DNA from: Halomonas elongata DSM 2581
GTDB lineage: Bacteria; Pseudomonadota; Gammaproteobacteria; Pseudomonadales; Halomonadaceae
Direction: 5' to 3'
NCBI RefSeq assembly: GCF_000196875.2
Contig: NC_014532.2
Coordinates: 1,798,001-1,862,000 of the forward strand
Length of the DNA: 64,000 bases
Positions 8,455 to 18,741 of the stretch are shown here, piece after piece. The translations under genes were made by a program, and so were the position numbers. The notes below the pieces were generated by a model that was given only the letters and a program-made list of their open reading frames with translations, had not been told where the DNA came from and did no database searches. The stretch's first letter is position 1. The number at the start of each line of letters is the position of its first letter.

Positions 8455-10236
8455 ATGCGCAGCCATTATTGCGGCCAGTTGAACGAGACCATGGTGGACC
8501 AGACGGTCACCCTGTGCGGTTGGGTGCATCGCCGCCGTGACCACGGTGGAGTGATCTTCCTCGACATGCGCGACCGTGACGGTATCGCCCAGGTCGTGGT
8601 CGATCCCGATACCGCCGAGGCCTTTGCCAACGCCGACCGTGCTCGCAACGAATATGTGCTGCGCATCGTCGGTCGAATCCGCCTGCGCCCGGAAGGTACC
8701 CAGAACCCCAACATGCCGACGGGCATGATCGAGGTGCTGGCCAAGGACGTCGAGGTGCTCAACACGGCGGCGACGCCTCCCTTCCAGCTCGACGAGCACG
8801 GCAAGGTCGGCGAGGAGATTCGCCTCAAGCACCGCTACATCGACCTGCGCCGCCCCGAGATGATCGACAAGCTGCGCCTGCGCTCGCGGATCTCGCACAC
8901 CGTGCGGGCCTATCTCGAGAACCAGGGATTCCTGGATATCGAGACGCCGATCCTGACCCGGGCGACCCCGGAAGGCGCGCGGGACTACCTGGTGCCCAGC
9001 CGCACCCATGCGGGCAGCTTCTTCGCGCTGCCGCAATCGCCGCAGCTTTTCAAGCAGCTGCTGATGGTGTCCGGCTTCGACCGCTACTACCAGATCGCCA
9101 AGTGCTTCCGGGACGAGGACCTGCGCGCCGATCGTCAGCCGGAATTCACCCAGATCGACATCGAGGCTTCCTTCGTCGAGGAAGACGACATCATGGCCAT
9201 CACCGAAGGGATGATTCGCCAGTTGTTCCAGGAAGTGCTGGATGTCGAATTGCCCGAGTTCCCGCGCATGCCCTATGCGGAGGCCATGCAGCGCTTCGGT
9301 TCCGACAAGCCGGACCTGCGCATCCCGCTGGAACTTGTCGATGTCGATGACCTGATGAAGGATGTCGACTTCAAGGTGTTCTCCGGCCCGGCCAACGCCG
9401 ATGACGGTCGCGTCGCGGCGCTCAAGGTCAAGGGTGGCGCTTCGCTGTCGCGCAAGGAGATCGACGACTACACCAACTTCGTCGGCATCTATGGGGCTCG
9501 CGGCCTGGCCTGGATCAAGGTCAACGATCGGGCCAGCGGCATCGAAGGGCTGCAGTCGCCCATCGTCAAGTTCATGGACGGCGTGATCGAGCCGCTGCTG
9601 GATCGGGTCGGTGCCGAGGACGGCGACATCATCTTCTTCGGCGCCGACAAGGCACGCATCGTCAACGAGGCGCTGGGCGCGCTGCGCGTGCGTCTGGGCG
9701 AGGATCTCGACCTCTACACCGCCGAGTGGTCGCCGCTCTGGGTGGTCGATTTCCCGATGTTCGAAGAAGACGACAACGGCCGCCTGCAGGCACTGCACCA
9801 TCCGTTCACCGCGCCGTCCTGCGATGTCGAGACGCTCAAGCAGCGGCCCGCCGAGGCGCTGTCCCGCGCCTATGACATGGTGCTCAACGGCACCGAGCTC
9901 GGCGGCGGTTCGATCCGTATCCACGATCAGACGATGCAGCAGGCCGTGTTGGCATCCCTGGGTATCGGCGAAGAAGAGGCCCGGGAGAAGTTCGGCTTCC
10001 TGCTCGACGCCCTGCAGTACGGCGCACCGCCCCATGGCGGCCTGGCATTCGGCCTGGACCGCCTGGTCATGCTGATGGGCGGGGCGCGCACGATTCGTGA
10101 AGTGATCGCCTTCCCGAAGACCCAGAGCGCCGCCTGCCTGATGACCGACGCACCGGGCGAGGTCAGCGGCCAGCAGCTCAAGGAGCTGAACATTCGCCTG
10201 CGGCAGAAGGCCAAGACGGAGAATGCCGGCGACTGA
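8455..10236 (+). CDS. aspS: Aspartyl-tRNA synthetase (probably non-discriminating)
   Basis: 593 residues, class II synthetase charging tRNA with aspartate. The N-terminal OB-fold anticodon domain occupies residues 1-105, then class II motif 2 (the region around [18 protein letters not shown]), the bacterial GAD insertion (about 290-420) and motif 3 (the [13 protein letters not shown] region) follow. His30 in RRRDHGG and Gly81 in RLRPEGTQ match the residues linked to relaxed tRNA(Asp)/tRNA(Asn) recognition in the Pseudomonas enzyme; E. coli has Leu and Lys there. If so, Asn-tRNA would be made through Asp-tRNA(Asn) and GatCAB. AGGA lies 6 bases before the ATG. Confidence 0.95.
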   Translation: MRSHYCGQLNETMVDQTVTLCGWVHRRRDHGGVIFLDMRDRDGIAQVVVDPDTAEAFANADRARNEYVLRIVGRIRLRPEGTQNPNMPTGMIEVLAKDVEVLNTAATPPFQLDEHGKVGEEIRLKHRYIDLRRPEMIDKLRLRSRISHTVRAYLENQGFLDIETPILTRATPEGARDYLVPSRTHAGSFFALPQSPQLFKQLLMVSGFDRYYQIAKCFRDEDLRADRQPEFTQIDIEASFVEEDDIMAITEGMIRQLFQEVLDVELPEFPRMPYAEAMQRFGSDKPDLRIPLELVDVDDLMKDVDFKVFSGPANADDGRVAALKVKGGASLSRKEIDDYTNFVGIYGARGLAWIKVNDRASGIEGLQSPIVKFMDGVIEPLLDRVGAEDGDIIFFGADKARIVNEALGALRVRLGEDLDLYTAEWSPLWVVDFPMFEEDDNGRLQALHHPFTAPSCDVETLKQRPAEALSRAYDMVLNGTELGGGSIRIHDQTMQQAVLASLGIGEEEAREKFGFLLDALQYGAPPHGGLAFGLDRLVMLMGGARTIREVIAFPKTQSAACLMTDAPGEVSGQQLKELNIRLRQKAKTENAGD

Positions 10237-10267
10237 CGGCGCCGAGACTTTCATCGTCATCATGCGA

Positions 10268-10290
10268 ACCGGCGCCCCAGAGGCGCCGGT
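10268..10290 (+). terminator. Hairpin after aspS
   Basis: Perfect 9-bp stem ACCGGCGCC/GGCGCCGGT with a 5-base loop starts 32 bases after the aspS stop. No T-run follows, so it may be a weak terminator or a processing/stability hairpin between aspS and yebC. Confidence 0.4.
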
Positions 10291-10337
10291 GTCGTATGCA
10301 AGTGACGTGAATTCACCATCTTGAATGAGGGAGTTCC

Positions 10338-11090
10338 ATGGCAGGTCACAGCAAGTGGGCCAACATCAAGCATCGCAAGGCCGCCCAGGATGCCAAGCGG
10401 GGCAAGATCTTCACCAAGTTGATCCGTGAGCTGACCGTGGCCGCGCGTCATGGCGGTGGAGAGCCGAACGACAACCCCCGTCTGCGTGCCGCCATCGACA
10501 AGGCCCTGGCCAACAACATGACCAAGGACACCATCCAGCGCGCGGTGGATCGGGGGGCCGGCAACAGCGAAGGCGACGACATGGAAGAAGTCGTCTACGA
10601 GGGCTATGGTCCCGAGGGCGTCGCCGTGATGGTCGAGGCGATGACCGATAACCGTAACCGGACCGTCTCCGAGGTGCGACATGCCTTCAACAAGCAGGGT
10701 GGCAATCTCGGCACTACTGGTTCGGTGGCCTTCATGTTCCATCGGCAGGGCCGTCTGACGTTGCCTGAGGGCGCAACCGAGGAGGCCGCCATGGAGGCGA
10801 CACTGGAGGCCGAGCCCGAGGAAATCGAAACCCTCGAGGACGGTCGCCTGGAGGTGGTGACCTCGCCGGACAGCTTCGGTGCGGTCAAGGATGCCCTGGT
10901 CGAGGCGGGACTCGAGCCGACGGCCAGTGATGTCGGCCTGTATCCGGATAACTACGCCAGAATCGAGGATGTCGAGCTGGGCCAGCGCATCATCAAGCTG
11001 GTGGATCGGCTCGAGGACCTGGATGATGTGCAGAATGTTTACACCAATGCCGACTTTGCCGATGCCATCATGGATGAGTTGCAGGATTGA
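10338..11090 (+). CDS. yebC: YebC/PmpR-family protein (translation factor/regulator)
   Basis: 250 residues. The N-terminus MAGHSKWANIKHRKAAQDAK is the family hallmark, and the acidic middle plus the conserved TDNRNRTVSEVRHAF segment confirm it. Members were described as DNA-binding regulators (PmpR in Pseudomonas); recent work points to a role in easing ribosome stalling. GAGGGAG lies before the ATG. It is placed between aspS and ruvC as in other gammaproteobacteria, but a 164-base gap to ruvC suggests separate control or a leader. Confidence 0.93.
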   Translation: MAGHSKWANIKHRKAAQDAKRGKIFTKLIRELTVAARHGGGEPNDNPRLRAAIDKALANNMTKDTIQRAVDRGAGNSEGDDMEEVVYEGYGPEGVAVMVEAMTDNRNRTVSEVRHAFNKQGGNLGTTGSVAFMFHRQGRLTLPEGATEEAAMEATLEAEPEEIETLEDGRLEVVTSPDSFGAVKDALVEAGLEPTASDVGLYPDNYARIEDVELGQRIIKLVDRLEDLDDVQNVYTNADFADAIMDELQD

Positions 11091-11165
11091 AACCGTGCGC
11101 CAGGGCGCTCTCGATGCATCGATGATGCACGCCTCGAGTCCGAGTCACTGCATGAGGAGTAAAGA

Positions 11166-11261
11166 GTGAACATGAGGAATCGTGGCTCGGTGGTGCATGC
11201 CGTCGACAGGATGTCGCGAGGGCGCTGTCGCCTCATTCAGCCGGGAGGTCGACGATGCTGA
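11166..11261 (+). CDS. Candidate 31-residue leader peptide overlapping the ruvC start
   Basis: A GTG at 11166 follows GAGGAG with 6-base spacing, a better Shine-Dalgarno arrangement than many genes here, and opens 31 codons. Its TGA (11259-11261) lies inside the first codons of ruvC, a 7-base overlap typical of translational coupling. The peptide is basic ([15 protein letters not shown] at its start) and matches nothing I recognise. It could be a real coupling ORF or chance; conservation in relatives would decide. Confidence 0.35.
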   Translation: MNMRNRGSVVHAVDRMSRGRCRLIQPGGRRC

Positions 11262-11797
11262 TCCTGGGGATCGATCCGGGATCGCGGATCACCGGTTACG
11301 GCGTGCTGGATGTCACCACCCCCACGCCGCGTTACGTGGCCAGTGGTTGCATTCGCACCCGGGGCGATGACCTGGCACAGCGCCTGGCGCAGGTCTATGC
11401 CGGTATCAGCGAGTTGATCGGCATGCATGGTCCCGGCGAGTTCGCCATTGAGCAGGTGTTCATGGCCAAGAACGCCGATTCCGCCCTCAAGCTCGGCCAG
11501 GCCAGGGGCACCGCCATCGTCTGTGCGGCCAATCATGGCCTGCCGGTCAGCGAGTACGGGCCGCGCCAGATCAAGCAGGCCGTGACCGGCGGCGGCGGGG
11601 CGGACAAGCGCCAGGTTCAGCATATGGTGACGGCTGTCCTGGGACTGGACGGCTCGCCCCAGGCCGATGCGGCGGATGCCCTGGCGATTGCCTTGACCCA
11701 TGCCCACGCGCGCCTGGGGCTGATCAATCGAGGCAGTTACGGCGGTGGCCGCCGCCGGGGAAAGGGGACGTCATGGCGGGATTTTCGTCCCTCCTGA
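11255..11797 (+). CDS. ruvC: Crossover junction endodeoxyribonuclease RuvC
   Basis: 180 residues; the Holliday-junction resolvase that cuts junctions bound by RuvAB. The RNase H-like fold starts [16 protein letters not shown] with catalytic Asp7; the second acid is the Glu in [11 protein letters not shown], and the C-terminal acids are in [10 protein letters not shown]. The length is normal (E. coli 173). GGGAGG lies 6 bases before the ATG. It begins the ruvC-ruvA-ruvB cluster. I saw no clear LexA box upstream. Confidence 0.95.
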   Translation: MLILGIDPGSRITGYGVLDVTTPTPRYVASGCIRTRGDDLAQRLAQVYAGISELIGMHGPGEFAIEQVFMAKNADSALKLGQARGTAIVCAANHGLPVSEYGPRQIKQAVTGGGGADKRQVQHMVTAVLGLDGSPQADAADALAIALTHAHARLGLINRGSYGGGRRRGKGTSWRDFRPS

Positions 11798-11931
11798 TGT
11801 CGCCGCATGGCGACGTTCGGAAGGATTATCGAACGCCGTTCAAGCGGGCTGGCAAGCCGGCTGGGGGACCAGTATAGTGGTCGCGGCGCGCGCCGCCACG
11901 ACGGATTCATGACCAAGGATTGTGACACACC

Positions 11932-12543
11932 ATGATCGGACGCCTGAGAGGCACACTGCTGGAAAAACAGCCGCCCTGGCTGGTGGTGGACGTGGCCGGA
12001 GTCGGCTACGAACTCGAAGCCTCGATGACCACACTGGTGGCACTACCCGGCTGCGGGGAAGACGTGTCGCTGTACACCCATCTCAGCGTTCGTGACGATG
12101 CCCATCTATTGTACGGTTTCGCCCGTGAGCAGGAACGTTCCCTGTTCCGCGCCCTGATCAAGGTCAACGGCATCGGGCCCAAGCTGGCCCTGGCGATTCT
12201 GTCCGGCATGGATGAGGACGCTTTCATCCGCTGCGTGATGGATGACGATATCAAGGCCCTGACCCGCTTGCCGGGCGTCGGCAAGAAGACCGCCGAGCGG
12301 CTGGTCATCGAAATGCGGGATCGTTTCCCGCATTGGCAGGACAGTACGCAAGTGTCCGCCGGCGATGCCGGGATGGGAGCCACGACGCCGTCCCCCAAGG
12401 ATCCGCTGGCCGATGCCGAGGCCGCGCTGGTCAGCCTTGGCTACAAGCCGTCGGAGGCCACGCGCATGCTGTCCGGCCTCGAGGATGAGGGCAGCACGGA
12501 GGCCATGATCAAGGCGGCGCTCGCGCGTCGCATGGCGGGCTGA
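11932..12543 (+). CDS. ruvA: Holliday junction branch migration protein RuvA
   Basis: 203 residues, the junction-binding tetramer that targets the RuvB motor. N-terminal OB domain ([21 protein letters not shown]), two helix-hairpin-helix motifs ([15 protein letters not shown] and [16 protein letters not shown], about residues 70-130) and a C-terminal RuvB-binding three-helix domain after a flexible linker. It lies 134 bases after ruvC and 76 bases before ruvB. The ribosome-binding site is weak (AAGGA, spaced about 13). Confidence 0.95.
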   Translation: MIGRLRGTLLEKQPPWLVVDVAGVGYELEASMTTLVALPGCGEDVSLYTHLSVRDDAHLLYGFAREQERSLFRALIKVNGIGPKLALAILSGMDEDAFIRCVMDDDIKALTRLPGVGKKTAERLVIEMRDRFPHWQDSTQVSAGDAGMGATTPSPKDPLADAEAALVSLGYKPSEATRMLSGLEDEGSTEAMIKAALARRMAG

Positions 12544-12619
12544 CCATGAGGGTTGCCGCTCGCCGGGGCCATGACGCCATATCGGCGCTCACGCCGTGTT
12601 CGCCCAAGGGAGGATTCGC

Positions 12620-13642
12620 ATGCTGGAAACCGACCGACTGATCGGCGCCGAGACCCGGGACGGCGAAGGGCGGCTCGATCACGCCATCCGTCCTCGGCAT
12701 CTGAGCGATTACATCGGTCAGACGCGGGTCCGCGAACAGCTCGATATCTTCATCAGCGCCGCCCGGGGGCGGGGCGAGAGCCTGGACCACACCCTGGTGT
12801 TCGGCCCGCCCGGGCTCGGCAAGACGACGCTTGCCAACATCATCGCCACCGAGATGGACGTGGGCCTCAAGGCCACCTCGGGACCGGTGCTGGAAAAGGC
12901 CGGCGACCTGGCGGCGATGCTCACCAACCTGCAGCCCGGCGACGTGCTGTTCATCGACGAGATTCATCGGCTCTCCGCGGTGGTGGAAGAGGTCCTGTAT
13001 CCCGCCATGGAGGACTTCCAGCTCGACATCGTCATCGGTGAGGGACCGGCGGCCCGCTCGATCAAGCTTGATCTGCCGCCCTTCACCCTGGTCGGCGCCA
13101 CGACCCGGGCAGGGCTTCTGACTTCACCGCTGCGCGATCGCTTCGGCATCGTCCAGCGCCTTGAGTTCTATTCCGTCGAGGAACTCACCGAGATCGTCAC
13201 CCGTTCGGCGGGCCTGCTGGGCGTGGACAGCGATGCCGGCGGTGCCACCGAAGTGGCGAGGCGCGCACGTGGCACGCCGCGCATCGCCAACCGCTTGCTG
13301 CGGCGGGTGCGTGACTTCGCCGAGGTACGCGGCAGCGGACACATCGATGCCGAGATCGCCGACCAGGCATTGAACATGCTGCATGTGGACCATCATGGTC
13401 TGGACCACATGGATCGGCGCCTGCTGCTGGCGATGATCGAGAAGTTCGATGGCGGGCCGGTGGGCGTCGACTCGCTGGCCGCGGCCATCGGCGAGGAACG
13501 CGACACCATCGAAGACGTCATTGAACCTTACCTGATCCAACAGGGACTGATGATGCGTACCGCGCGTGGACGTGTGGTGACCCGGCAGGCCTGGCAGCAC
13601 TTCGGCCTGGCTCCGGACGACCAGGCGCCGCGCCACGACTGA
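12620..13642 (+). CDS. ruvB: Holliday junction branch migration ATPase RuvB
   Basis: 340 residues, hexameric AAA+ motor. Walker [13 protein letters not shown], Walker [10 protein letters not shown], the sensor segment GATTRAG and the Arg-finger region SPLRDRFG are all present, with a C-terminal winged helix. The ATG at 12620 is chosen over a GTG eight codons earlier because GGGAGG sits 6 bases before it and it gives the family N-terminus MLETDRLI. In many gammaproteobacteria ybgC follows ruvB; here tolQ starts 25 bases after the stop. Confidence 0.95.
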   Translation: MLETDRLIGAETRDGEGRLDHAIRPRHLSDYIGQTRVREQLDIFISAARGRGESLDHTLVFGPPGLGKTTLANIIATEMDVGLKATSGPVLEKAGDLAAMLTNLQPGDVLFIDEIHRLSAVVEEVLYPAMEDFQLDIVIGEGPAARSIKLDLPPFTLVGATTRAGLLTSPLRDRFGIVQRLEFYSVEELTEIVTRSAGLLGVDSDAGGATEVARRARGTPRIANRLLRRVRDFAEVRGSGHIDAEIADQALNMLHVDHHGLDHMDRRLLLAMIEKFDGGPVGVDSLAAAIGEERDTIEDVIEPYLIQQGLMMRTARGRVVTRQAWQHFGLAPDDQAPRHD

Positions 13643-13667
13643 TCAGCCAAGACCGACGAGGATTCCC

Positions 13668-14357
13668 GTGAACGACGCCATGTCCATTCCCCACCTGATC
13701 ATGAACGCCAGCGGCGTGGTCCAGGCCGTGATGCTGTTGCTGCTGATCGGCTCTCTGCTGTCCTGGGTGGTGATCTTCCAGCGTACCTTCGTGATGCGCC
13801 GTGCACGCAAGGCGCATCGTGAATTCGAGGACCGCTTCTGGTCCGGGGTCGATCTCAACGAACTGTACCGGGAAACGCCGGCGGAGCAGGATACCCTGGG
13901 CACCGAGCACATCTTCCGGGCCGGTTTCCGCGAGTTCAATCGCCTGCTGCCCAAGACCCGCAGCCCCCAGGCGATTCTCGATGGTGTACAGCGCAGCATG
14001 CGCGTGGCCTGGTCGCGGGAGGAGGACCGCCTCAACCTGCACCTGGTGTTCCTGGCCACCGTGGCTTCGTCGAGCCCCTACATCGGCCTGTTCGGCACCG
14101 TCTGGGGCATCATGGGCTCCTTCCAGTCACTGTCCATGGCCCAGCAGGCCACCCTGGCCACGGTTGCGCCCTGGATCGCCGAGGCGCTGATCGCCACGGC
14201 CATGGGGCTGTTCGCGGCCATTCCTGCGGTGATCTTCTACAACCGCCTGTCCGCCGAGTCGTCCCGCCTGCTGGGCAAGTACGAGGATTTCGCCGAGGAA
14301 TTCCATTCCATCCTGCACCGCAACCTGCAGGGTCGCGGCGAAACGACCGAAGGCTGA
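13668..14357 (+). CDS. tolQ: Tol-Pal system protein TolQ
   Basis: 229 residues, inner-membrane stator of the proton-driven Tol-Pal machine that constricts the outer membrane at division. Three transmembrane segments: about residues 15-37, 130-155 and 165-190. The ASSSPYIGLFGTVWGIM segment is the TolQ/ExbB/MotA family signature. GTG start at 13668 with GAGG about 6 bases upstream; an ATG four codons later has no suitable site. It is followed by tolR after 12 bases. Confidence 0.95.
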   Translation: MNDAMSIPHLIMNASGVVQAVMLLLLIGSLLSWVVIFQRTFVMRRARKAHREFEDRFWSGVDLNELYRETPAEQDTLGTEHIFRAGFREFNRLLPKTRSPQAILDGVQRSMRVAWSREEDRLNLHLVFLATVASSSPYIGLFGTVWGIMGSFQSLSMAQQATLATVAPWIAEALIATAMGLFAAIPAVIFYNRLSAESSRLLGKYEDFAEEFHSILHRNLQGRGETTEG

Positions 14358-14369
14358 GGGAGAGACGTC

Positions 14370-14810
<441 letters not shown>

Positions 14811-14819
14811 GGAACGATC

Positions 14820-15968
14820 ATGGCCAGACAGCATCGACGCGTGGGCTATGGCCTGCCGACCCTGCTTGCCGTCGCCTTGCACCTCGGCATCCTGGTGATC
14901 AGCGTGATTCGCTTCCCGACGGCCGAGAGTGAACCGCCGAGCCAATCCATCGTGCAGGCCACTCTCGTCAGTACCGAGACGACCACGAATCAGGCTCAGC
15001 GAGCCACCGAGCCCCAGGCGTCGGCAGAGGCCGACGAGACCTCGGAAGACGAGGCGACTCGTCAGGCCGAGGAAGAAGAGGCGCGTCGCCAGCGCGAGGC
15101 CGAAGAACAGCGTCAACGTGAAGCGGAAGCCGAGCAGGAACGGGCCGAGGCACTCGAGGCTGCCCAGGCTGCTGCGGCGGAAGCCGAGCGTCGAGCCGAG
15201 GAAGCCAAGGCCGAGGCAGAACGTCGCGAACAACAGGAAGCCGAACGCCAGCGCCAGGCCGAGGAAGAGGCCAAGCGCAAGGCTGAGGAAGAAGCCAAAC
15301 GCAAGGCCGAGGAAGAAGCCAAGCGCAAGGCTGAGGAAGAAGCCAAACGCAAGGCCGAGGAAGAAGCCAAACGCAAGGCCGAGGAAGAGGCCAAGCGCAA
15401 GGCTGAGGAAGAGGCCAAACGCAAGGCCGAGGAAGAAGCCAAGCGCAAGGCTGAGGAAGAGGCCAAACGCAAGGCCGAGGAAGAGGCCAAACGCAAGGCT
15501 GAGGAAGAGGCCAAACGCAAGGCTGAGGAAGAGGCCAAACGCAAGGCCGAGGAAGAAGCCAGGCGCAAGGCCGAGGAAGAGGCCAGGCGCAAGGCTGAAG
15601 CAGCCGCCCAGAACAGTCTCGATCGTGCCATCGCCGGCGAGGCGGAGGCGGCGGCCAACGCCGAGCAAGCCCAGCAAGCGGCCAACGGTTTCATTAACCT
15701 CGTGCGGCAGGCCGTCGAGCAGGCCTGGGTGATCCCGCCCAATGTGGGAAATAACGCCAATGCGCTGGTGGCGATTCGGCTGGGGCCTTCCGGGGAAGTC
15801 TTCTCCGCCAGCATTGCGCGCAGCAGTGGCAACAGTGCTTTTGATCGCGCGGCGATCCAGGCGGTGGAGTCCGCCGCACCATTTTCCGAGTTGCGTGAAT
15901 TGCCCGCATCGGTTCAGCGGGACTATCGTGAGTTCAACCTCAACTTCCGTCCGGGGGACATTCGCTGA
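14820..15968 (+). CDS. tolA: Cell envelope integrity protein TolA, with long tandem-repeat helix
   Basis: 382 residues. One N-terminal transmembrane helix ([19 protein letters not shown]), then a charged alpha-helical domain II of about 230 residues, then the globular C-terminal domain III (from [13 protein letters not shown]) that contacts TolB and Pal. Domain II contains a run of 14 eight-residue units KRKAEEEA (last two [16 protein letters not shown]), encoded by nearly identical 24-base repeats at 15273-15608. TolA spans the periplasm, so the number of units directly sets its reach. The last base of its TGA is the first base of the tolB ATG. Confidence 0.95.
   Translation: MARQHRRVGYGLPTLLAVALHLGILVISVIRFPTAESEPPSQSIVQATLVSTETTTNQAQRATEPQASAEADETSEDEATRQAEEEEARRQREAEEQRQREAEAEQERAEALEAAQAAAAEAERRAEEAKAEAERREQQEAERQRQAEEEAKRKAEEEAKRKAEEEAKRKAEEEAKRKAEEEAKRKAEEEAKRKAEEEAKRKAEEEAKRKAEEEAKRKAEEEAKRKAEEEAKRKAEEEAKRKAEEEARRKAEEEARRKAEAAAQNSLDRAIAGEAEAAANAEQAQQAANGFINLVRQAVEQAWVIPPNVGNNANALVAIRLGPSGEVFSASIARSSGNSAFDRAAIQAVESAAPFSELRELPASVQRDYREFNLNFRPGDIR
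15273..15608 (+). repeat. 24-bp tandem repeat, 14 units, inside tolA
   Basis: Units start every 24 bases from 15273 to 15585 and encode KRKAEEEA. They differ mainly by synonymous changes (AAG/AAA, GCC/GCT, GAA/GAG), and the last two carry Arg for Lys, with the final unit ending AEAAA. The near identity suggests expansion by slippage or unequal recombination. Confidence 0.95.
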
Positions 15969-17257
15969 TGAGAGCCTTGATGACCACCTGGCTGGCGGCC
16001 TTGCTGCTATTTTGCACGCCGCTTGCCCAGGCCGAACTGACCATCGACATCACCCGTGGCAACGAGCAGGCCACGCCCATCGCAGTGGTGCCGTTCGCCG
16101 ACGAAGGGGCCAGCCTGCCCGTAGATCTGGCCCAGATCGTCGCCGACGACCTGGAACGCAGTGGCTATTTCGCGCCTCTCGAGCGTGGAGCGATGTTCGA
16201 GAAGCCCTCCAGCAGCGACGAGGTGCGTTTCGGCGATTGGAAGGCCCTGGATACACGCTACATGGTGGTGGGTCGCGTCTCCCGTGAAGGCGAGGGTGTA
16301 CGCGTGCGCTACGAGCTGATGGATGTCAGTGGTGAGTCGCGCATGCTGGGCGAGACCGTCACGGCGAGTTCCGGCCAGCTGCGTGCCGCCGCGCACCGCA
16401 TCAGCGACCAGGTCTTCGAGGCGATTACCGGCATTCGCGGCGCCTTTTCCACGCGTATCGCCTATGTCACTTCCGAAGGCGTCGGCGACAACATGTCGTT
16501 CAGGCTTTTCGTCGCCGATGCCGACGGCCACAACAGCCAGCAGGCGCTGAGCTCGGACGAGCCGATCATGTCGCCGTCCTGGTCACCGGACGGTCGCAAG
16601 CTGGCCTATGTCTCGTTCGAGGGCGAGCGCCCGGCCATCTATGTGCAGGAGGTCAGCAGCGGCCGGCGTGTGAAGCTGACTTCCTTCGAGGGCCTGAACA
16701 GCGCACCGAGCTGGTCGCCGGATGGCCGCAAGCTGGCCGTGGCGCTGTCCCGTGACGGACAGCCGGAAATCTACACCATCGATATCGGCTCGCGGGACCT
16801 GCAACGGATCACCAACAGCCCGAGCATCGAGACCGAGCCGGCCTGGTCGCCGGATGGCCGCAGCCTGATCTATACCTCGGATCGTAGCGGCGGGCCGCAG
16901 ATCTATCGCCAGGCGCTGGGCGGCGGCGAGCCGGAGCGTCTGACCTACACCGGCAACTACAATGCCCGGGCGCGTTTCGCACCGGACGGCGAGGCGATAT
17001 TCCTGATCCACAAGGGTAACAATGGCTATCAGGTTGCCCGGCAGGATCTGGACAACGGGCGACTGGTCGAGATCAGCGACGCTCAGCAGGCTGAGTCGCC
17101 CAGTGTCGCGCCGAATGGCACCATGGTAATCTTCGCCACCCAGCAGGGAAGTCGTGGTGTGCTGGGGGCCGTATCCGCGGACGGACGTGCCTCGTTCCGA
17201 CTGCCCGCGGCCCAGGGTGACGTACGCGAACCGGCGTGGTCACCGTTTCTGAACTGA
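15968..17257 (+). CDS. tolB: Tol-Pal system periplasmic protein TolB
   Basis: 429 residues. A signal peptide of about 22 residues ends TPLAQA before Glu. An N-terminal alpha/beta domain (to about residue 160) precedes a beta-propeller with repeated blades recognisable by [24 protein letters not shown] and [12 protein letters not shown]. TolB binds Pal and colicin-type ligands and is freed by TolA under proton-motive force. Its start overlaps the tolA stop by one base, indicating coupled translation. Confidence 0.96.
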   Translation: MRALMTTWLAALLLFCTPLAQAELTIDITRGNEQATPIAVVPFADEGASLPVDLAQIVADDLERSGYFAPLERGAMFEKPSSSDEVRFGDWKALDTRYMVVGRVSREGEGVRVRYELMDVSGESRMLGETVTASSGQLRAAAHRISDQVFEAITGIRGAFSTRIAYVTSEGVGDNMSFRLFVADADGHNSQQALSSDEPIMSPSWSPDGRKLAYVSFEGERPAIYVQEVSSGRRVKLTSFEGLNSAPSWSPDGRKLAVALSRDGQPEIYTIDIGSRDLQRITNSPSIETEPAWSPDGRSLIYTSDRSGGPQIYRQALGGGEPERLTYTGNYNARARFAPDGEAIFLIHKGNNGYQVARQDLDNGRLVEISDAQQAESPSVAPNGTMVIFATQQGSRGVLGAVSADGRASFRLPAAQGDVREPAWSPFLN

Positions 17258-17282
17258 TCGATCCAGTAGTGCAAGGAGTCCT

Positions 17283-17825
17283 ATGATGCAATTCAAGCCC
17301 TATGCCCGGTCCCTGGCCGTTGCCTTCTCTCTGGCCCTGGTGGCCGGTTGCTCGAGCACCGGTGGCACCCAGGACGGCTCCATGTCCGGAAGTGGTACGA
17401 CCAGCGGCTCCGGGGCGGGTGCCAGCGGCGCCGGAACCGGCCAGGTCAGCGGTAGTGGCCTGGGCGATGGTTCCGGCCAGATGGCCGATTCCCGCATTCC
17501 CGAGGTTCGCACCATCTATTTCGCCTTCGACAGCGATGCGATTCGTCCCGAGTTCCAGTCGGTGCTGAATGCGCATGCCCGCTTCCTGCGCAACAATCCC
17601 AATGCCAATGTGGTTCTGCAGGGGCATACCGACGAGCGTGGCACCCGTGAATACAACCTCGCCCTCGGCGAGCGTCGTGCCGGTGCCGTCGAGGAATTCC
17701 TGAGCGTGCAAGGGGTTTCCCCGTCGCAGGTGGAAGTCGTGAGCTACGGTGAAGAGCGTCCTGCCGCCCGTGGCAGCAACGAGGAAGCCTACGCCCAGAA
17801 CCGTCGGGTCGTCTTCGCCTACTGA
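17283..17825 (+). CDS. pal: Peptidoglycan-associated lipoprotein Pal
   Basis: 180 residues. A lipoprotein signal ends LALVAGC with Cys23 as the lipidated residue, followed by a Gly/Ser-rich tether to about residue 70. The OmpA-like domain binds peptidoglycan through the HTDERGTREYNLALGERRA segment, containing the conserved Asp and Arg that grip diaminopimelate. AAGGAG precedes two in-frame ATGs (17283 and 17286); either could be used. Anchors the outer membrane to the cell wall as the end point of Tol-Pal. Confidence 0.96.
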   Translation: MMQFKPYARSLAVAFSLALVAGCSSTGGTQDGSMSGSGTTSGSGAGASGAGTGQVSGSGLGDGSGQMADSRIPEVRTIYFAFDSDAIRPEFQSVLNAHARFLRNNPNANVVLQGHTDERGTREYNLALGERRAGAVEEFLSVQGVSPSQVEVVSYGEERPAARGSNEEAYAQNRRVVFAY

Positions 17826-17917
17826 GTCGATTCTGAAAAAGCGCGGTGAGAAGCGCGCAAGCGCTTCCCCGCGTGGGCGCCGAGTCGGCGTCGACATCCG
17901 CGACGAGGGAATACGCG

Positions 17918-18724
17918 ATGAGACAGGGTCTCAAACGACTGTGCACGCTGGGTCTCCTCGGATTGCCGCTGGCCGTGACATTGCCGGCCGTGGCCCAGCA
18001 ACCGGTGGTCAGGGACCTGTCCGCCGGTGACAGTACTTTCTACGATCAGGCCGCCACGCGTGAGGAAGCGGGCGGCAGTCTGGTGCTCTTCAACCGCGTG
18101 CAGCGCAATCAGGAGGAGCTGCGCCGCCTGCGTGGCCAGGTCGAGGAATTGCGTTATCAGCTGGAGCAGCTGCGCAAGCAGACGCGTCAGCAGTACATGG
18201 ACATCGAGGATCGCCTGTCTACGGCCGGGGGGAGCGCATCGGCTCCCTCCAGCCAGGCGCCGTCGTCGTCCAGTGCATCAAGCGAGGGAGATTCGGCAGC
18301 GTCCGGCCCCTCATCTGCACCAGACCAGGGTGCCTCGGGCGGAGACTCCGCGGGACGCGAGGCATATCAGGCAGCCTTCGCCAAGGTGCAGGCCCGGGAT
18401 TTCGGAGCCGCCAAGCAAGCCTTCCAGTCCTTCATCGACGACTATCCGCAGAGCGGCCTGACCGCCAATGCCTATTATTGGCTCGGCGAGCTGCACTCCG
18501 CGGAGTCCGAACTGGATGCAGCAGCGGACGCCTTCAATCGGGTCATCGAGTCCTATCCTGATAGCAACAAGGTACCGGACGCCCTCTACAAGCTGGGACT
18601 GCTCAAGGCGCGTCAGGGTGATCCCGAGGCCAGTCGCGAGCTGCTCGAGCGGGTGCAGAATGACTACCCCGACAGCAGTGCCGCCAATCTCGCCGATGAC
18701 TTCCTGAGGCAATCGGGCAACTGA
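17918..18724 (+). CDS. cpoB: Cell division coordinator CpoB (YbgF)
   Basis: 268 residues, periplasmic. A signal peptide (about 27 residues, ending PAVAQQ) is followed by a coiled coil (NRVQRNQEELRRLRGQVEEL region), which in E. coli mediates trimerisation and TolA contact, then a long Ser/Ala/Gly-rich linker (about residues 100-150) and C-terminal TPR repeats (AYYWLGELH, ALYKLGLLKARQGD). The ATG at 17918 has GAGGGA upstream and gives a good signal peptide. CpoB links outer-membrane constriction to septal wall synthesis. Confidence 0.93.
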   Translation: MRQGLKRLCTLGLLGLPLAVTLPAVAQQPVVRDLSAGDSTFYDQAATREEAGGSLVLFNRVQRNQEELRRLRGQVEELRYQLEQLRKQTRQQYMDIEDRLSTAGGSASAPSSQAPSSSSASSEGDSAASGPSSAPDQGASGGDSAGREAYQAAFAKVQARDFGAAKQAFQSFIDDYPQSGLTANAYYWLGELHSAESELDAAADAFNRVIESYPDSNKVPDALYKLGLLKARQGDPEASRELLERVQNDYPDSSAANLADDFLRQSGN

Positions 18725-18741
18725 CCCGAGCGAGGTGAGCC

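Noticed and set aside
8146..10263. 705-codon minus-strand open frame
   Set aside because: Antisense shadow of aspS in GC-rich sequence; no recognisable protein motif and no ribosome-binding site.
11091..11254. LexA (SOS) box in front of ruvC
   Set aside because: No CTG-N10-CAG site with an AT-rich centre is visible.
15273..15608. Regular repeats considered as a CRISPR array
   Set aside because: There are no unique spacers; the units are contiguous codon repeats within tolA.
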